Positions 9,130 through 18,625 are shown, numbered from the stretch's first letter. The stretch: 64,000 nt of DNA from Mycobacterium sp. GA-1841 (GCF_001954135.1 NZ_MBEQ01000024.1:62001-126000), one strand, 5' to 3'. Notes: a model not told the origin generated them from the sequence alone. Made by a program: numbers and translations.

Positions 9130-9830
9130 CGGGCCGGCCTGAGCGGCAGACGTTACGATTCGGTGTGGCCATTGACCTTGTTCGTCGCTGCACCGGATTC
9201 CTGGCGGCGGCACTGACCGCCGCTGTTGCTGTCGTCGCGCCCGTGGTGATATCCGCGCCCACCGGGACTCTCGCGGTGGCGGCGGCGGACTGCCCCGACA
9301 TCGAGGTGGTCTTCGCCCGCGGCACCAATGACACCCCCGGGCTCGGCCGGATCGGCAACGCGTTCGTCAGTTCGCTGCGCAACAAGGTCGGCGGTCGTTC
9401 GGTGGGCGCCTACGCGGTGAACTATCCGGCCAGCTTCGACTTCCTGGCTGCGGCGGGTGGCGCCAACGACGCCAGCGGCCACATCCAGTGGATGGTCGAC
9501 AACTGCCCCGACACCCGACTGGTGCTGGGCGGCTACTCGCAGGGCGCCGCGGTCATCGATGTCATCGCGGCCGTCCCGTTCCCGGCCGTCGGCTTCACCG
9601 CGCCGTTGCCGCCGAACGTCCCCGAGCACGTCGCGGCCGTCGCGGTCTTCGGGAACCCGTCGGCCAAACTCGGTCTGCCGCTGACCGCCAGCCCGGTGTA
9701 CGGATCCCGGGCGATCGACCTGTGCAACCCCGGCGACCCGATCTGCGGCGACGGGGACAGCGTTGCGGCGCACCGCGCCTACGAAGGCCCGGCCAACGAC
9801 GCCGCGAACTTCGTCGCCGGCCTGCTGTAG
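9126..9830 (+). CDS. Secreted cutinase-family esterase (second of three)
   Basis: This is a paralogue of the preceding gene. It has a signal peptide ending near LAVAAADC, nucleophile motif GGYSQGAA, catalytic Asp in GDPICGDG and His in AAHRAYE. GTG 9126 overlaps the previous stop by 4 bases, which suggests coupling. GTG 9165 is an alternative that removes a poorly hydrophobic leader and gives a more typical signal peptide. The coordinates given are the longer form. It matches cut4 by position. Confidence 0.9.
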   Translation: MTGRPERQTLRFGVAIDLVRRCTGFLAAALTAAVAVVAPVVISAPTGTLAVAAADCPDIEVVFARGTNDTPGLGRIGNAFVSSLRNKVGGRSVGAYAVNYPASFDFLAAAGGANDASGHIQWMVDNCPDTRLVLGGYSQGAAVIDVIAAVPFPAVGFTAPLPPNVPEHVAAVAVFGNPSAKLGLPLTASPVYGSRAIDLCNPGDPICGDGDSVAAHRAYEGPANDAANFVAGLL

Positions 9831-9854
9831 CCCGCGTCCGCTACGATCGCTTAG

Positions 9855-10547
9855 GTGGTCAAACTTTCCGGTGGCCGACGACTTCGGCGATGGATCTCTG
9901 TAGGCGCCGTCCTGGCGGCGGTCGCGACCGCCCTGCCGGTCACCTCGGCGGTGTTTCCGGGCTCGCTGGCCGTGGCCGGCGCGGCGCCGTGTCCCCCGGT
10001 CGAGGTGGTCTTCGCCCGCGGCCGGACCGAGCCGGCCGGCGTCGGCACGCTGGGCAACGCCTTCGTCAATGCCCTGCGCTCGCGGGTCGACAAGAACATC
10101 GGCGTCTATGCCGTGAAGTACCCGGCCGACACCGAGGTCGACATCGGCGCGAACGACATGAGCGGCCACATCCAGTACATGATGAACAACTGCCCGGACA
10201 CCCGCTTGGTGATCGGCGGCTACTCGTTGGGCGCCGCGGTCGCCGATGTGGTGCTGGCCGTTCCGTTCACCGGCTTCGGGTTCAAGACTCCGCTGCCGGC
10301 CGGCGCCGACTCACACATCGCCGCGGTCGCGCTGTTCGGCAACGGCGCCGCGTGGGTGGGGCCCATCAGCAACTTCAGCCCGATCTACGCAGACCGGACC
10401 ATCGAGCTGTGCCATGGCGCCGACCCGATCTGCAACCCGGCCGATCCCAACACCTGGAAGAACAACTGGCCCGATCATCTGGCCGGCGCGTACATCGACG
10501 GTGGAATGGTCAACCAGGCCGCGGACTTCGTGGCGGGCAAGCTCTGA
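9855..10547 (+). CDS. Secreted cutinase-family esterase (third of three)
   Basis: This third paralogue is more divergent. It has a signal peptide ending near LAVAGAAPC and a nucleophile elbow GGYSLGAA, with Leu in place of the Gln of the other two. The catalytic Asp is in GADPIC and the probable His is in the WPDHLAGAY segment. It starts GTG at 9855, 24 bases after the second cutinase, probably on the same transcript. The changed elbow and an extra loop (NPADPNTWKNNW) suggest a different substrate preference; that is inference. Confidence 0.9.
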   Translation: MVKLSGGRRLRRWISVGAVLAAVATALPVTSAVFPGSLAVAGAAPCPPVEVVFARGRTEPAGVGTLGNAFVNALRSRVDKNIGVYAVKYPADTEVDIGANDMSGHIQYMMNNCPDTRLVIGGYSLGAAVADVVLAVPFTGFGFKTPLPAGADSHIAAVALFGNGAAWVGPISNFSPIYADRTIELCHGADPICNPADPNTWKNNWPDHLAGAYIDGGMVNQAADFVAGKL

Positions 10548-10561
10548 CCTGAAGTCGTCGG

Positions 10562-10584
10562 TGGGCCCGGCGACGCTGGGCCCA
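10562..10584 (+). terminator. GC-rich hairpin after the cutinase genes
   Basis: TGGGCCC (10562-10568) and GGGCCCA (10578-10584) form a perfect 7-bp stem with a 9-base loop, 15 bases after the third cutinase stop. There is no T-tract, so it could be a non-canonical terminator or a chance structure. Confidence 0.3.
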
Positions 10585-10712
10585 TGAATCAACCGTTCCT
10601 GGGTAGCCAGGCGCTGCACGCCGGCGCACCGGCCGAGGTGGTGCGCACCAGTCGTCGAGCCCCGGCGACCGGCGAGCTGAGCCGGCCCGATATCCGCTTC
10701 AAAACACTGTGA
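10584..10712 (+). pseudogene. Possible 5' remnant of an AbiEi/DUF559-type gene (42 codons)
   Basis: A short frame starts MNQPFLGSQALHAG and stops after 42 codons. Its start resembles that of the AbiEi/DUF559 protein at 32395-33231 (MVEPFIGSEAIAAG): 8 of 14 residues are identical and several others conservative, and about two thirds of the first 41 bases match. After this block the likeness ends. I read it as a decayed start of that gene family rather than a working gene. The rest of the gap from 10548 to 10824 holds nothing else I can support. Confidence 0.3.
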
Positions 10713-10824
10713 CGAACGTGCCGGATACCGCGCCCCACCGCCGTCGGATTCAACGAGAACATACACAGTCGTCGCAGTGTCTGAAACGGTATACGCAGCG
10801 GGGCCAGGCGGTTGCCGTCAGACA

Positions 10825-11691
10825 TCACAGCGTGCGCAGGTCCCTGGTGACAACGTTGCGGGCGGCCATTTCGTCATCGGGCGGATAGTCGACCTGCACC
10901 AGCGTGAGCCCACGGGCCGGCGCGGCGGCGAAATCACTGGACCGGCTGGTCTCGCCCAACAGTCCGGCGGTCCAGTCCGGCGAACGCCGGCCCTCCCCCA
11001 CCGCCAGCATCGCACCGATCAGCGAGCGAACCATGTTCCAGCAGAACGCATCCGCGGTGACGTGGGCGGTGACGTAGTGGCCGTCACGCACCCAGTCCAG
11101 CCGCTGCAGGTCGCGAATCGTGGTCGCCCCGGGGCGATGCCGACAGAAGGCCGCAAAGTCGTTGAGGCCCACCAACTCTCTCGACGCAGCAGTCATCGCC
11201 TCAAGGTTCAACGGCTTGGACCACGGTGTGACGAACCGCGCTTCGGCCGGCTCGACGCCATAGGGAGCCAGGCTCAGCCGGTAGGTGTAGTGGCGACGCA
11301 ATGCCGAGAACCGGGCGTCGAAACCGGCTGGCGCCCGGACAATCTCGCGCACTCGGACATCGGTGGGCAGCAGCCGGGCCAGCCGGCGCACCAACGGGGC
11401 GAACTCGGCATCGCCGGGACGTGTGGTCCGGGGGTAGGCATGAGCGACGGCGTCGACCGGAATGTCGACGTGGGCAACCTGGCCGGTGGCGTGCACCCCG
11501 GTATCGGTGCGGCCCGCGGTCCGGGTCACCACCGGGGTGCGGAACACGGTCGAGAGCCCTTCGTCGATCACCCCGGCCACCGTGCGCTGGCCGGCCTGCA
11601 CCGCCCAGCCCGCGAAATCGGTGCCGTCGTAGGCAACGTCAAGGCGAAGACGAACAAACCCGCCACCGGATGCGATGGCGGGTTTGTCCAC
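10825..11691 (-). CDS. truA: tRNA pseudouridine(38-40) synthase TruA
   Basis: TruA converts uridines 38-40 in the tRNA anticodon arm to pseudouridine. The family block [16 protein letters not shown] carries the catalytic Asp. [16 protein letters not shown] and [19 protein letters not shown] are further TruA blocks. The protein is 288 aa. GTG 11691 is the only usable start before the conserved [13 protein letters not shown] block. The gene follows rplQ by 7 bases, as in other mycobacteria. Its first codons lie inside a strong hairpin that looks like the rplQ terminator (see 11654-11687). Confidence 0.95.
   Translation of the reverse strand: MDKPAIASGGGFVRLRLDVAYDGTDFAGWAVQAGQRTVAGVIDEGLSTVFRTPVVTRTAGRTDTGVHATGQVAHVDIPVDAVAHAYPRTTRPGDAEFAPLVRRLARLLPTDVRVREIVRAPAGFDARFSALRRHYTYRLSLAPYGVEPAEARFVTPWSKPLNLEAMTAASRELVGLNDFAAFCRHRPGATTIRDLQRLDWVRDGHYVTAHVTADAFCWNMVRSLIGAMLAVGEGRRSPDWTAGLLGETSRSSDFAAAPARGLTLVQVDYPPDDEMAARNVVTRDLRTL
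11654..11687 (-). terminator. Perfect 12-bp hairpin between rplQ and truA
   Basis: On the minus strand ACAAACCCGCCA is followed by a 10-base loop and TGGCGGGTTTGT, then a T-rich stretch. It begins 12 bases after the rplQ stop and has the shape of an intrinsic terminator or attenuator. It lies within the first codons of truA, so read-through or structural control of truA is possible. Confidence 0.6.
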
Positions 11692-11698
11692 TTCGTTG

Positions 11699-12241
11699 CT
11701 ACTTGGCTTCGTCGGCCTTGTCCTCCGTCGGAGCCTCGGCGGCCTCCTCGGCTGCGGTCTCTTCGGCTGCGGTCTCTTCGACCGCGTCCTCAGCCGGAGC
11801 CTCGGCCTCTTCAGCCTTGGTCTCTTCAGCCTTGGCCTGTGCGGCGGCGACGCGACGAGCGCGGTCCGCTTCGGAGGTCACGGTCTTCTCCCGCACCAGC
11901 TCGATGACCGCCATGGGAGCGTTGTCGCCCTTACGGTTCTCGACCTTGATGATGCGGGTGTAGCCACCGTTGCGGTCGGCGAAGTGCGGGCCGATCTCGG
12001 CGAACAGAGCGTGCACGACGTCCTTGTCGCGGATCTTCTTCATCACCTCGCGCCGGTTGTGCAGCTCACCCTTCTTGGCGTGGGTGATCAGCTTCTCGGC
12101 GTACGGACGCAACGCCCGGGCCTTCGGCTCGGTCGTCTTGATCCGGCCGTGCTCGAACAGCGACGTGGCCAGGTTGGCCAGGAGCGCCTTCTGGTGTGAG
12201 GACGACCCGCCGAGGCGAGGACCCTTGGTGGGTTTGGGCAT
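11699..12241 (-). CDS. rplQ: 50S ribosomal protein bL17 with acidic tail
   Basis: bL17 binds 23S rRNA near the exit tunnel. The conserved core runs from [17 protein letters not shown] through [20 protein letters not shown] (about residues 1-118). It is followed by about 60 residues of Ala/Glu repeats (for example [17 protein letters not shown]), making 180 aa in all. Such acidic C-terminal extensions are known in mycobacterial L17; their function is not clear. It is the last ribosomal gene of the run that starts at infA. Confidence 0.97.
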   Translation of the reverse strand: MPKPTKGPRLGGSSSHQKALLANLATSLFEHGRIKTTEPKARALRPYAEKLITHAKKGELHNRREVMKKIRDKDVVHALFAEIGPHFADRNGGYTRIIKVENRKGDNAPMAVIELVREKTVTSEADRARRVAAAQAKAEETKAEEAEAPAEDAVEETAAEETAAEEAAEAPTEDKADEAK

Positions 12242-12300
12242 TGCGACTATCTCCTAAATGGGGCCGGCCCCCGTATCAGGTAGGACCGGGACGGATTTCT

Positions 12301-13428
<1,128 letters not shown>

Positions 13429-14034
13429 TTACTTCGAGTAGAACTCGACGATGAGCTGTTCGGTGAGCGGAACGTCGATCTGCGCGCGCTCGGGCAGCTG
13501 GTGGACCAGCACCCGCTGACGCTCGCCGACGACCTGCAGCCACGACGGGATCGGACGCTCACCCGCGGTCTGCCGAGACACCTCGAACGGCAGGGTGTTG
13601 AGCGACTTCTCCTTGATGTCGATGATGTCGTACTGCGACACCCGGTAGCTCGGGATGTTCACCTTGACACCATTGACGGTGAAGTGGCCGTGGCTGACCA
13701 GCTGACGGGCCATCCGGCGGGTGCGCGCCAGGCCGGCTCGGTACACCACGTTGTCCAGACGGCTCTCCAGGATCTGGAGCAGGTTCTCACCGGTCTTGCC
13801 CGACTGGCGGTTGGCCTCTTCGTAGTAGCGGCGGAACTGCTTTTCCAGCACGCCGTAGGTGAAGCGAGCCTTCTGCTTCTCCTGCAGCTGGGTGCGGTAT
13901 TCGCTCTCCTTGATCCGCGCGCGGCCGTGCTGGCCGGGCGGGTAGGGGCGCTTCTCGAACGACTGATCGCCGCCGACCAGGTCGACGCCGAGACGACGCG
14001 ACTTGCGGGTGGCGGGTCCGGTATAACGTGCCAT
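13429..14034 (-). CDS. rpsD: 30S ribosomal protein uS4
   Basis: uS4 is a primary 16S rRNA binder and in several bacteria the autoregulator of this operon. The 201-aa protein starts MARYTGPATRKSRRLG and contains the S4 RNA-binding segment (RLDNVVYRAGLARTRRMAR...VSHGHFTVNG). The start ATG follows TATCCTCCC-like complement sequence, that is a GGGAGGAT Shine-Dalgarno on the coding strand. There is no zinc-binding cysteine set, so it is the C-minus form. Confidence 0.98.
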   Translation of the reverse strand: MARYTGPATRKSRRLGVDLVGGDQSFEKRPYPPGQHGRARIKESEYRTQLQEKQKARFTYGVLEKQFRRYYEEANRQSGKTGENLLQILESRLDNVVYRAGLARTRRMARQLVSHGHFTVNGVKVNIPSYRVSQYDIIDIKEKSLNTLPFEVSRQTAGERPIPSWLQVVGERQRVLVHQLPERAQIDVPLTEQLIVEFYSK

Positions 14035-14049
14035 TTTCTTTTATCCTCC

Positions 14050-14463
14050 CTAGACCCGGCGCCGCTTGGGCGGACGGCAGCCGTTGTGCGGCTGCGGAGT
14101 GACGTCGGAAATCGCGCCCACCTCGAGGCCGGCGGCCTGCAGCGAGCGGATGGCGGTCTCACGGCCCGAACCCGGACCCTTGACGAACACGTCGACCTTC
14201 TTCACGCCGTGCTCCTGCGCCTTGCGGGCGGCGTTCTCGGCGGCCAGCTGCGCGGCGAACGGGGTCGACTTACGCGAACCCTTGAAGCCGACGTGGCCCG
14301 ACGATGCCCAGGCGATGACGTTGCCCTGGGGGTCGGTGATCGAGACGATCGTGTTGTTGAACGTGCTCTTGATGTGAGCGGCGCCGTGCGGGACGTTCTT
14401 CTTTTCCCGGCGACGGGTGGTCTTGCCGCGCTTGGCGCCGGCAGCCTTCTTCGGTGGTGCCAT
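14050..14463 (-). CDS. rpsK: 30S ribosomal protein uS11
   Basis: uS11 lies on the 30S platform near the E site. The 137-aa protein has a basic N-terminal extension ([15 protein letters not shown]), then the S11 core [19 protein letters not shown] and the C-terminal [15 protein letters not shown]. It lies between rpsM and rpsD with short gaps. Confidence 0.98.
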   Translation of the reverse strand: MAPPKKAAGAKRGKTTRRREKKNVPHGAAHIKSTFNNTIVSITDPQGNVIAWASSGHVGFKGSRKSTPFAAQLAAENAARKAQEHGVKKVDVFVKGPGSGRETAIRSLQAAGLEVGAISDVTPQPHNGCRPPKRRRV

Positions 14464-14469
14464 CGGTGC

Positions 14470-14844
14470 TTACCTAGCCTTCTTCTTGCCGGCGATGGTG
14501 CGCTTGGGGCCCTTGCGGGTACGCGCATTGGTCTTGGTCCGCTGGCCGCGCACGGGCAGGCCACGACGGTGCCTCAGGCCCTGGTAGCAGCCGATCTCGA
14601 TCTTGCGGCGAATGTCGGCCTGCACCTCGCGGCGCAGGTCACCCTCAACCTTGAGGTTGCCTTCGATGTAATCGCGCAGAACGGTCACCTGATCGTCGGT
14701 CAGGTCCTTGGTGCGCATGTTCTTGTCGATGCCCGTCGCGGCGAGAATCTCGTTCGAACGGGTACGGCCGATGCCGTAGATGTAGGTCAGGGCAATCTCC
14801 ATGCGCTTGTCGCGCGGAAGATCAACGCCCACGAGCCGTGCCAT
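14470..14844 (-). CDS. rpsM: 30S ribosomal protein uS13
   Basis: uS13 sits in the 30S head and contacts the P-site tRNA and the 50S subunit. The 124-aa protein begins [20 protein letters not shown] and ends in the basic tail TIAGKKKAR, with [21 protein letters not shown] intact. Translation starts after an unusually long 248-base gap from rpmJ. Confidence 0.98.
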
Positions 14845-14896
14845 GTGGCGGTTTCCTTTTTCTCTGTCGGAGGTCTGGTCCCAGCCCGTTCCCGTC

Positions 14897-14965
14897 AGCC
14901 CCTAAGGGCTCTCAAGGGGTCCGGCCTCCGTGCCGGACGTGGATGAATGCTCATCTCGGATGAGC
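14897..14965 (-). promoter_or_regulatory. Three small hairpins in the rpmJ-rpsM leader
   Basis: The 248-base gap 14845-15092 holds three consecutive perfect short stems: AGCCC/GGGCT (14897-14910), GTCCGGC/GCCGGAC (14919-14938) and GCTCAT/ATGAGC (14949-14965), all shortly upstream of the rpsM start. In several bacteria S4 represses its operon by binding a structured leader before rpsM, so this region is a candidate regulatory leader. The role is inference. Confidence 0.4.
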
Positions 14966-15092
14966 GGCGCTGTTACCTCTTTTTGGCGCTGACGCGCCGG
15001 GCCGCTCAGTGGTGCTGGGATTTCATCATTCAGTTGTGGTGCGATCCGTCAGTTGACGCGCGACGGTCTGCTCTTCGCGCGTCCGCTCATCG

Positions 15093-15206
15093 CTAGCCCT
15101 GCCGCTGCTTGTGGCGGGGATCGCTGCAGATCACCATGACCCGCCCATGCCGGCGGATCACCCTGCACTTATCGCAGATGGGCTTGACGCTCGGGTTCAC
15201 CTTCAC
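15093..15206 (-). CDS. rpmJ: 50S ribosomal protein bL36 (zinc form)
   Basis: This is a 37-aa ribosomal protein with a zinc ribbon: ICDKC, then VICSDPRH, giving the Cys-Cys-Cys-His set. The start is GTG 15206 and the end RHKQRQG. It lies 85 bases after infA in the usual order. The four-ligand form is the zinc-containing paralogue type (C+). Confidence 0.96.
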
Positions 15207-15291
15207 GGCTGTTTCGATCCTTCTGGCTCAATTGGTGGCGCGCGCATACATGCCACCGGGTCTCGTCGTTACTGGTCGGGCTTCTATCGGG

Positions 15292-15513
15292 TCACTTGTA
15301 CCGGTACACGATGCGGCCCCGGGACAGGTCGTAGGGAGAGAGCTCCACCACGACGCGATCCTCGGGCAGGATGCGGATGTAGTGCTGCCGCATCTTGCCG
15401 CTGATGTGGGCCAAGACCTTGTGTCCGTTCTCCAGCTCAATGCGGAACATCGCATTGGGCAGAGGTTCGACCACGCGGCCCTCGACCTCGATGGCACCGT
15501 CTTTCTTGGCCAT
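15292..15513 (-). CDS. infA: Translation initiation factor IF-1
   Basis: IF-1 is an OB-fold protein that blocks the 30S A site during initiation. The 73 aa from [19 protein letters not shown] to RIVYRYK are complete and typical. It is the first gene of the ribosomal run. A promoter candidate lies about 175 bases upstream. Confidence 0.98.
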
Positions 15514-15688
15514 ACTTTTCGGCGATCCTTGCTTTCGTTTCGTAGCTTCATCAGTCTCAATGCAGCCCGTCGTGATGCTGCACCGACCAACTTCAAAACG
15601 TGAGCCGGATCGAGGCGAAGTTGCAGAAATTCAGCAGTTCCAAGACGGGGCACGCAAAAAGTCGGCGCGATAGCCGCACCGTTGGTCC

Positions 15689-15733
15689 ACAATACCCGCT
15701 CGGCGGCCGGTACCAAAATCACGGCTGATCAGC
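15689..15733 (-). promoter_or_regulatory. infA operon promoter with GCTGATCAGC palindrome
   Basis: On the minus strand a perfect palindrome GCTGATCAGC (15724-15733) is followed after 7 bases by TTGGTA (-35, 15711-15716), a 16-base spacer and TATTGT (-10, 15689-15694). The same arrangement precedes rplN. A leader of roughly 170 bases to infA follows; I see no clear structure in it. The rest of the stretch 15514-15793 holds nothing else I can name. Confidence 0.55.
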
Positions 15734-15793
15734 CCCGGCAATCCAGATCTGTGCCGAAGATTGGTGCACGGCGAAGCCGCCACTCAGGCGAGA

Positions 15794-16336
15794 ATGGTAC
15801 GGACTGATCCGCGCCCAGCGAACGGAGACCCCGAGCACGTGTTGGCTGTCTACCTGGCCGCATTCGTCGTCGGCGGCATCGCCGTTTTGGCCGCCCTGCT
15901 CCTCGCCGATGTCGGGCACGGCGACGGCATGCCCTTCCTCAGCCTGACCGGCCTGTCGGTCGGCCTGCTCGGCGCGGGCGTCGGCGGGCTGATCGGCACG
16001 TGGCTGGGACTGGGCACGCTCTGGGCTGCGGTTCTGGCCGGCGCCTGCGCCGTCGTGCTGGTCTTCACCCTCAACGGTCTGCTGCTGCCCTACATGCGCC
16101 GGCAGCAGTCGAATTCCCACCACGGCCGGTCCTCCTACGTCGGCCTGCTCGGCACCGTCACCCTCGAGATCCCGGCCGGCGGCTGGGGCGAGGTGTCGTT
16201 CGTCGACGCCGACGGCAACCGGGTGTTCTCCCGCGCCAAGAGCGACGAGGCCGACGCGCTACCCAAGGCGACCCGCGTCTACATCGCCGACATCGATCCC
16301 GATTTCGTCCATATCGTCGCCGTTCCAGAAACCTGA
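15794..16336 (+). CDS. NfeD-like membrane protein
   Basis: NfeD proteins accompany SPFH/flotillin proteins and are thought to stabilise or tune them. This one has three or four hydrophobic helices (about the first 105 residues). A C-terminal OB-fold follows (GLLGTVTLEIPAGGWGEVSFVDADGNRVFSRAKS). ATG 15794 is used; GTG 15839, preceded by GGAG, is an equally good start that puts the first helix at the N-terminus. It lies 39 bases before the flotillin gene, so the two are an operon. Confidence 0.85.
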   Translation: MVRTDPRPANGDPEHVLAVYLAAFVVGGIAVLAALLLADVGHGDGMPFLSLTGLSVGLLGAGVGGLIGTWLGLGTLWAAVLAGACAVVLVFTLNGLLLPYMRRQQSNSHHGRSSYVGLLGTVTLEIPAGGWGEVSFVDADGNRVFSRAKSDEADALPKATRVYIADIDPDFVHIVAVPET

Positions 16337-16375
16337 GCGGTTCCCGAGCACTGACCCACCGAGAAAGGCACCACC

Positions 16376-17935
16376 GTGTCCCTGTTGCTCATCGTCGTCC
16401 TGGCCGCCGTGGCCGCCATCCTGATCCTGGTCGTGCTGCCGATGGTCTACGTGAAGAACTACATCAAGGTTCCGCCCAACGAGGTGGCCGTGTTCACCGG
16501 ACGTGGCACTCCCAAGGTGGTCCGGGGCGGCGCCCGGTTCCGCATGCCCGGCATCGAACGCGTCGACATCATGAGCCTGGAGCCGTTCAACGTCAGCATC
16601 AACCTGCAGAACGCCCTGTCCAACAACGGTGTCCCGGTCAATGTCGAGGCGGTCGGTCTGGTCCGCATCGGTTCGGCCGACGAGGCCGTGCAGACCGCGG
16701 TGCAGCGCTTCCTGACCTCCGACCTCAACGAGTTGCAGCGCCAGATCAACGAGATCCTGGCCGGTTCGCTGCGCGGCATCACCGCGACCATGACCGTCGA
16801 GGACCTCAACTCCAACCGTGACAGCCTGGCCCGCAGCGTGGTCGAGGAGGCCGGCGGCGACCTGGCCCGCATCGGTATGGAGGTCGACGTCCTCAAGATC
16901 GCCGGTATCTCCGACGCCAACGACTACCTCAAGTCCCTCGGCCAGCGCCGCATCGCCGAGGTCAAGCGCGACGCCACGGTCGGTACCGCCGAGGCCGAGC
17001 GCGACGCCCAGATCCAGTCGGCCAAGGCCCGCCAGGAGGGGTCCATCGCGCAGGCCGAGGCCGATACCGCGATCGCCACCGCCAACCAGAAGCGCGACGT
17101 CGAACTGGCCCGGCTGCGCGCGCAGACCGAGGCCGAGAACGCCCAGGCCGACCAGGCCGGACCGCTGGCCAACGCCCGCGCCCAGAAGGACGTCGGCATC
17201 GCCACCGAGCAGGCCGAGGCGGCCCGGGTGCAGGCCCGCATCGAGGTGGAGCAACGTCGCGCCGAGCAGGCGCAGGCCGCACTGCAGGCTGACGTGATCG
17301 CGCCCGCCGAAGCAAAACGACAGGCCGACATCGCGATCGCCGAAGGCCAGCGTCAGTCCACGATCCTGGCCGCCGAGGCCGCCGCCGAAACCGAACGCCG
17401 CAAGGGGCAGGCCGAGGCCGACGCCCGCAAGGCGGCCGCCGACGCGCTGCGCGTCGAGAAGCAGGCCGAGGCGGACAGCCTGCAGGCCAAGTTGGTCGCC
17501 GAGGCCGCCGGTAAGAAGGAACTGGCCGACGCGCTGCGGGTGGAGCAGCAGGCCGAAGCCGCCGGTATCGAGGCCAAGCTGCTGGCCGAGGCCAACGGTA
17601 AGAAGGAGATCGCCGCAGCTCTCAACGGCTACACGGCCGAGGCGGCACGCCTGCTGATGTTGCCCGACGTGCTGGCCTCGGTGGTCAAGGCGACCGAGGC
17701 GGCGGCCGCACCACTGGCCGAGATCGACCGGCTGTCGATCATCGGTGGTTCGAGCGACACCCAGGGCGCGGTCGGGAGCCTGCTCGGCATCAGCCCGCTG
17801 GCCGTGGCCAACATCCTCGAGTCGCTCAAGTCGTCGGGCATCGACGTCGCCGCCATGCTCAAGGGATCAGCCGACCCCGACCCCACCACCAACGGCAAGC
17901 CGGTCTCGGCCGGGCCGGCCCCCGCCGAGGAGTGA
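16376..17935 (+). CDS. Flotillin-like SPFH-domain protein
   Basis: Flotillins are membrane scaffold proteins of ordered lipid domains. The 519-aa protein has an N-terminal membrane anchor (residues 4-25), an SPFH domain (about 30-200, with VPPNEVAVFTGRGTPKVV) and a long Ala/Glu/Gln-rich coiled coil (about 195-420). In the coil a unit of about 31 residues, ALRVE(K/Q)QAEA ending near AGKKE, is duplicated. The tail ends in low-complexity Pro/Ala. Start GTG 16376 follows GAGAAAGGCA. The stop overlaps the start of the next gene by 4 bases. Confidence 0.93.
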   Translation: MSLLLIVVLAAVAAILILVVLPMVYVKNYIKVPPNEVAVFTGRGTPKVVRGGARFRMPGIERVDIMSLEPFNVSINLQNALSNNGVPVNVEAVGLVRIGSADEAVQTAVQRFLTSDLNELQRQINEILAGSLRGITATMTVEDLNSNRDSLARSVVEEAGGDLARIGMEVDVLKIAGISDANDYLKSLGQRRIAEVKRDATVGTAEAERDAQIQSAKARQEGSIAQAEADTAIATANQKRDVELARLRAQTEAENAQADQAGPLANARAQKDVGIATEQAEAARVQARIEVEQRRAEQAQAALQADVIAPAEAKRQADIAIAEGQRQSTILAAEAAAETERRKGQAEADARKAAADALRVEKQAEADSLQAKLVAEAAGKKELADALRVEQQAEAAGIEAKLLAEANGKKEIAAALNGYTAEAARLLMLPDVLASVVKATEAAAAPLAEIDRLSIIGGSSDTQGAVGSLLGISPLAVANILESLKSSGIDVAAMLKGSADPDPTTNGKPVSAGPAPAEE

Positions 17936-18573
17936 GTTACGACTTCACGGCGCTGGTTCCGGAGTTCGTGACCGATCGCGCACAGATCGCGGCGCTCGAC
18001 CGGGCGATGTGCGAGGAGATCCTCGGACCTGCCCCGGCGGTCATCGTCGATTTCACCGAGGAGCTCACCTCGAAGTACTTCAAGGACGACGACGAGCGCT
18101 TTTTGATGGCCGATCCCAGCTGCGACGTCAGAGGCAGCACGATCGCCACGTCATGGCAGACCGTCGCCCAGAACGCCAGCACGTTGTTGCAAATGACCTA
18201 CGAGCGCGGGTTGCTGCTCTATGACCCGCAGTACGAGCGGCTCTACGATCCGCGCGACAGTGTCGAGATCGACGTGCGGATCGGCGGCGGCGTGCAGGTG
18301 CCCTACCTCAGCGAGAGCCTGCTGCAGGAGGTCTTCGCACACCCGTCGCCGCAAGAGCCGTGGCTGGTGATCTCACGCCGAGACCAGGTGTTCATCCAGT
18401 CCTTCTTCCCCAAGGGACGCGCCGTCACGATCGAACACCGGGCGGGCGCCCCGGACCAGCACTATGTCGCCCACATCGACGACGCCGAACTGGCCCGACG
18501 GGTGCTGTGGCAGTGGGCGACGGCACACCCCGGTTGGCAAGCCGCTGTGAACTGGGAACCGATGGCGTTCTGA
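17932..18573 (+). CDS. Unknown 213-aa protein coupled to flotillin
   Basis: I do not recognise this gene. The GTG start overlaps the flotillin stop (GTGA), so it is almost certainly co-translated. The product is soluble, slightly acidic and without signal or membrane segments. Visible features are DFTEELTSKYF, the internal block QYERLYDPRDSVEIDVRIGG, and a C-terminus rich in aromatic residues (VLWQWATAHPGWQAAVNWEP). The coding pattern (GC-rich third positions) matches its neighbours. Its position suggests a cytoplasmic partner of the flotillin/NfeD membrane complex; that is inference. Confidence 0.8.
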   Translation: MSYDFTALVPEFVTDRAQIAALDRAMCEEILGPAPAVIVDFTEELTSKYFKDDDERFLMADPSCDVRGSTIATSWQTVAQNASTLLQMTYERGLLLYDPQYERLYDPRDSVEIDVRIGGGVQVPYLSESLLQEVFAHPSPQEPWLVISRRDQVFIQSFFPKGRAVTIEHRAGAPDQHYVAHIDDAELARRVLWQWATAHPGWQAAVNWEPMAF

Positions 18574-18625
18574 GCGCCGACCGAAGTGAGAAAACCGCTG
18601 GCGGCAGGGCGCATAATTGGCAGCG

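Noticed and set aside
16000..16821. Long open frame overlapping NfeD and flotillin on the plus strand
   Set aside because: It is an Arg/Pro/His-rich shadow of the two real genes in another frame, a usual effect of high GC.
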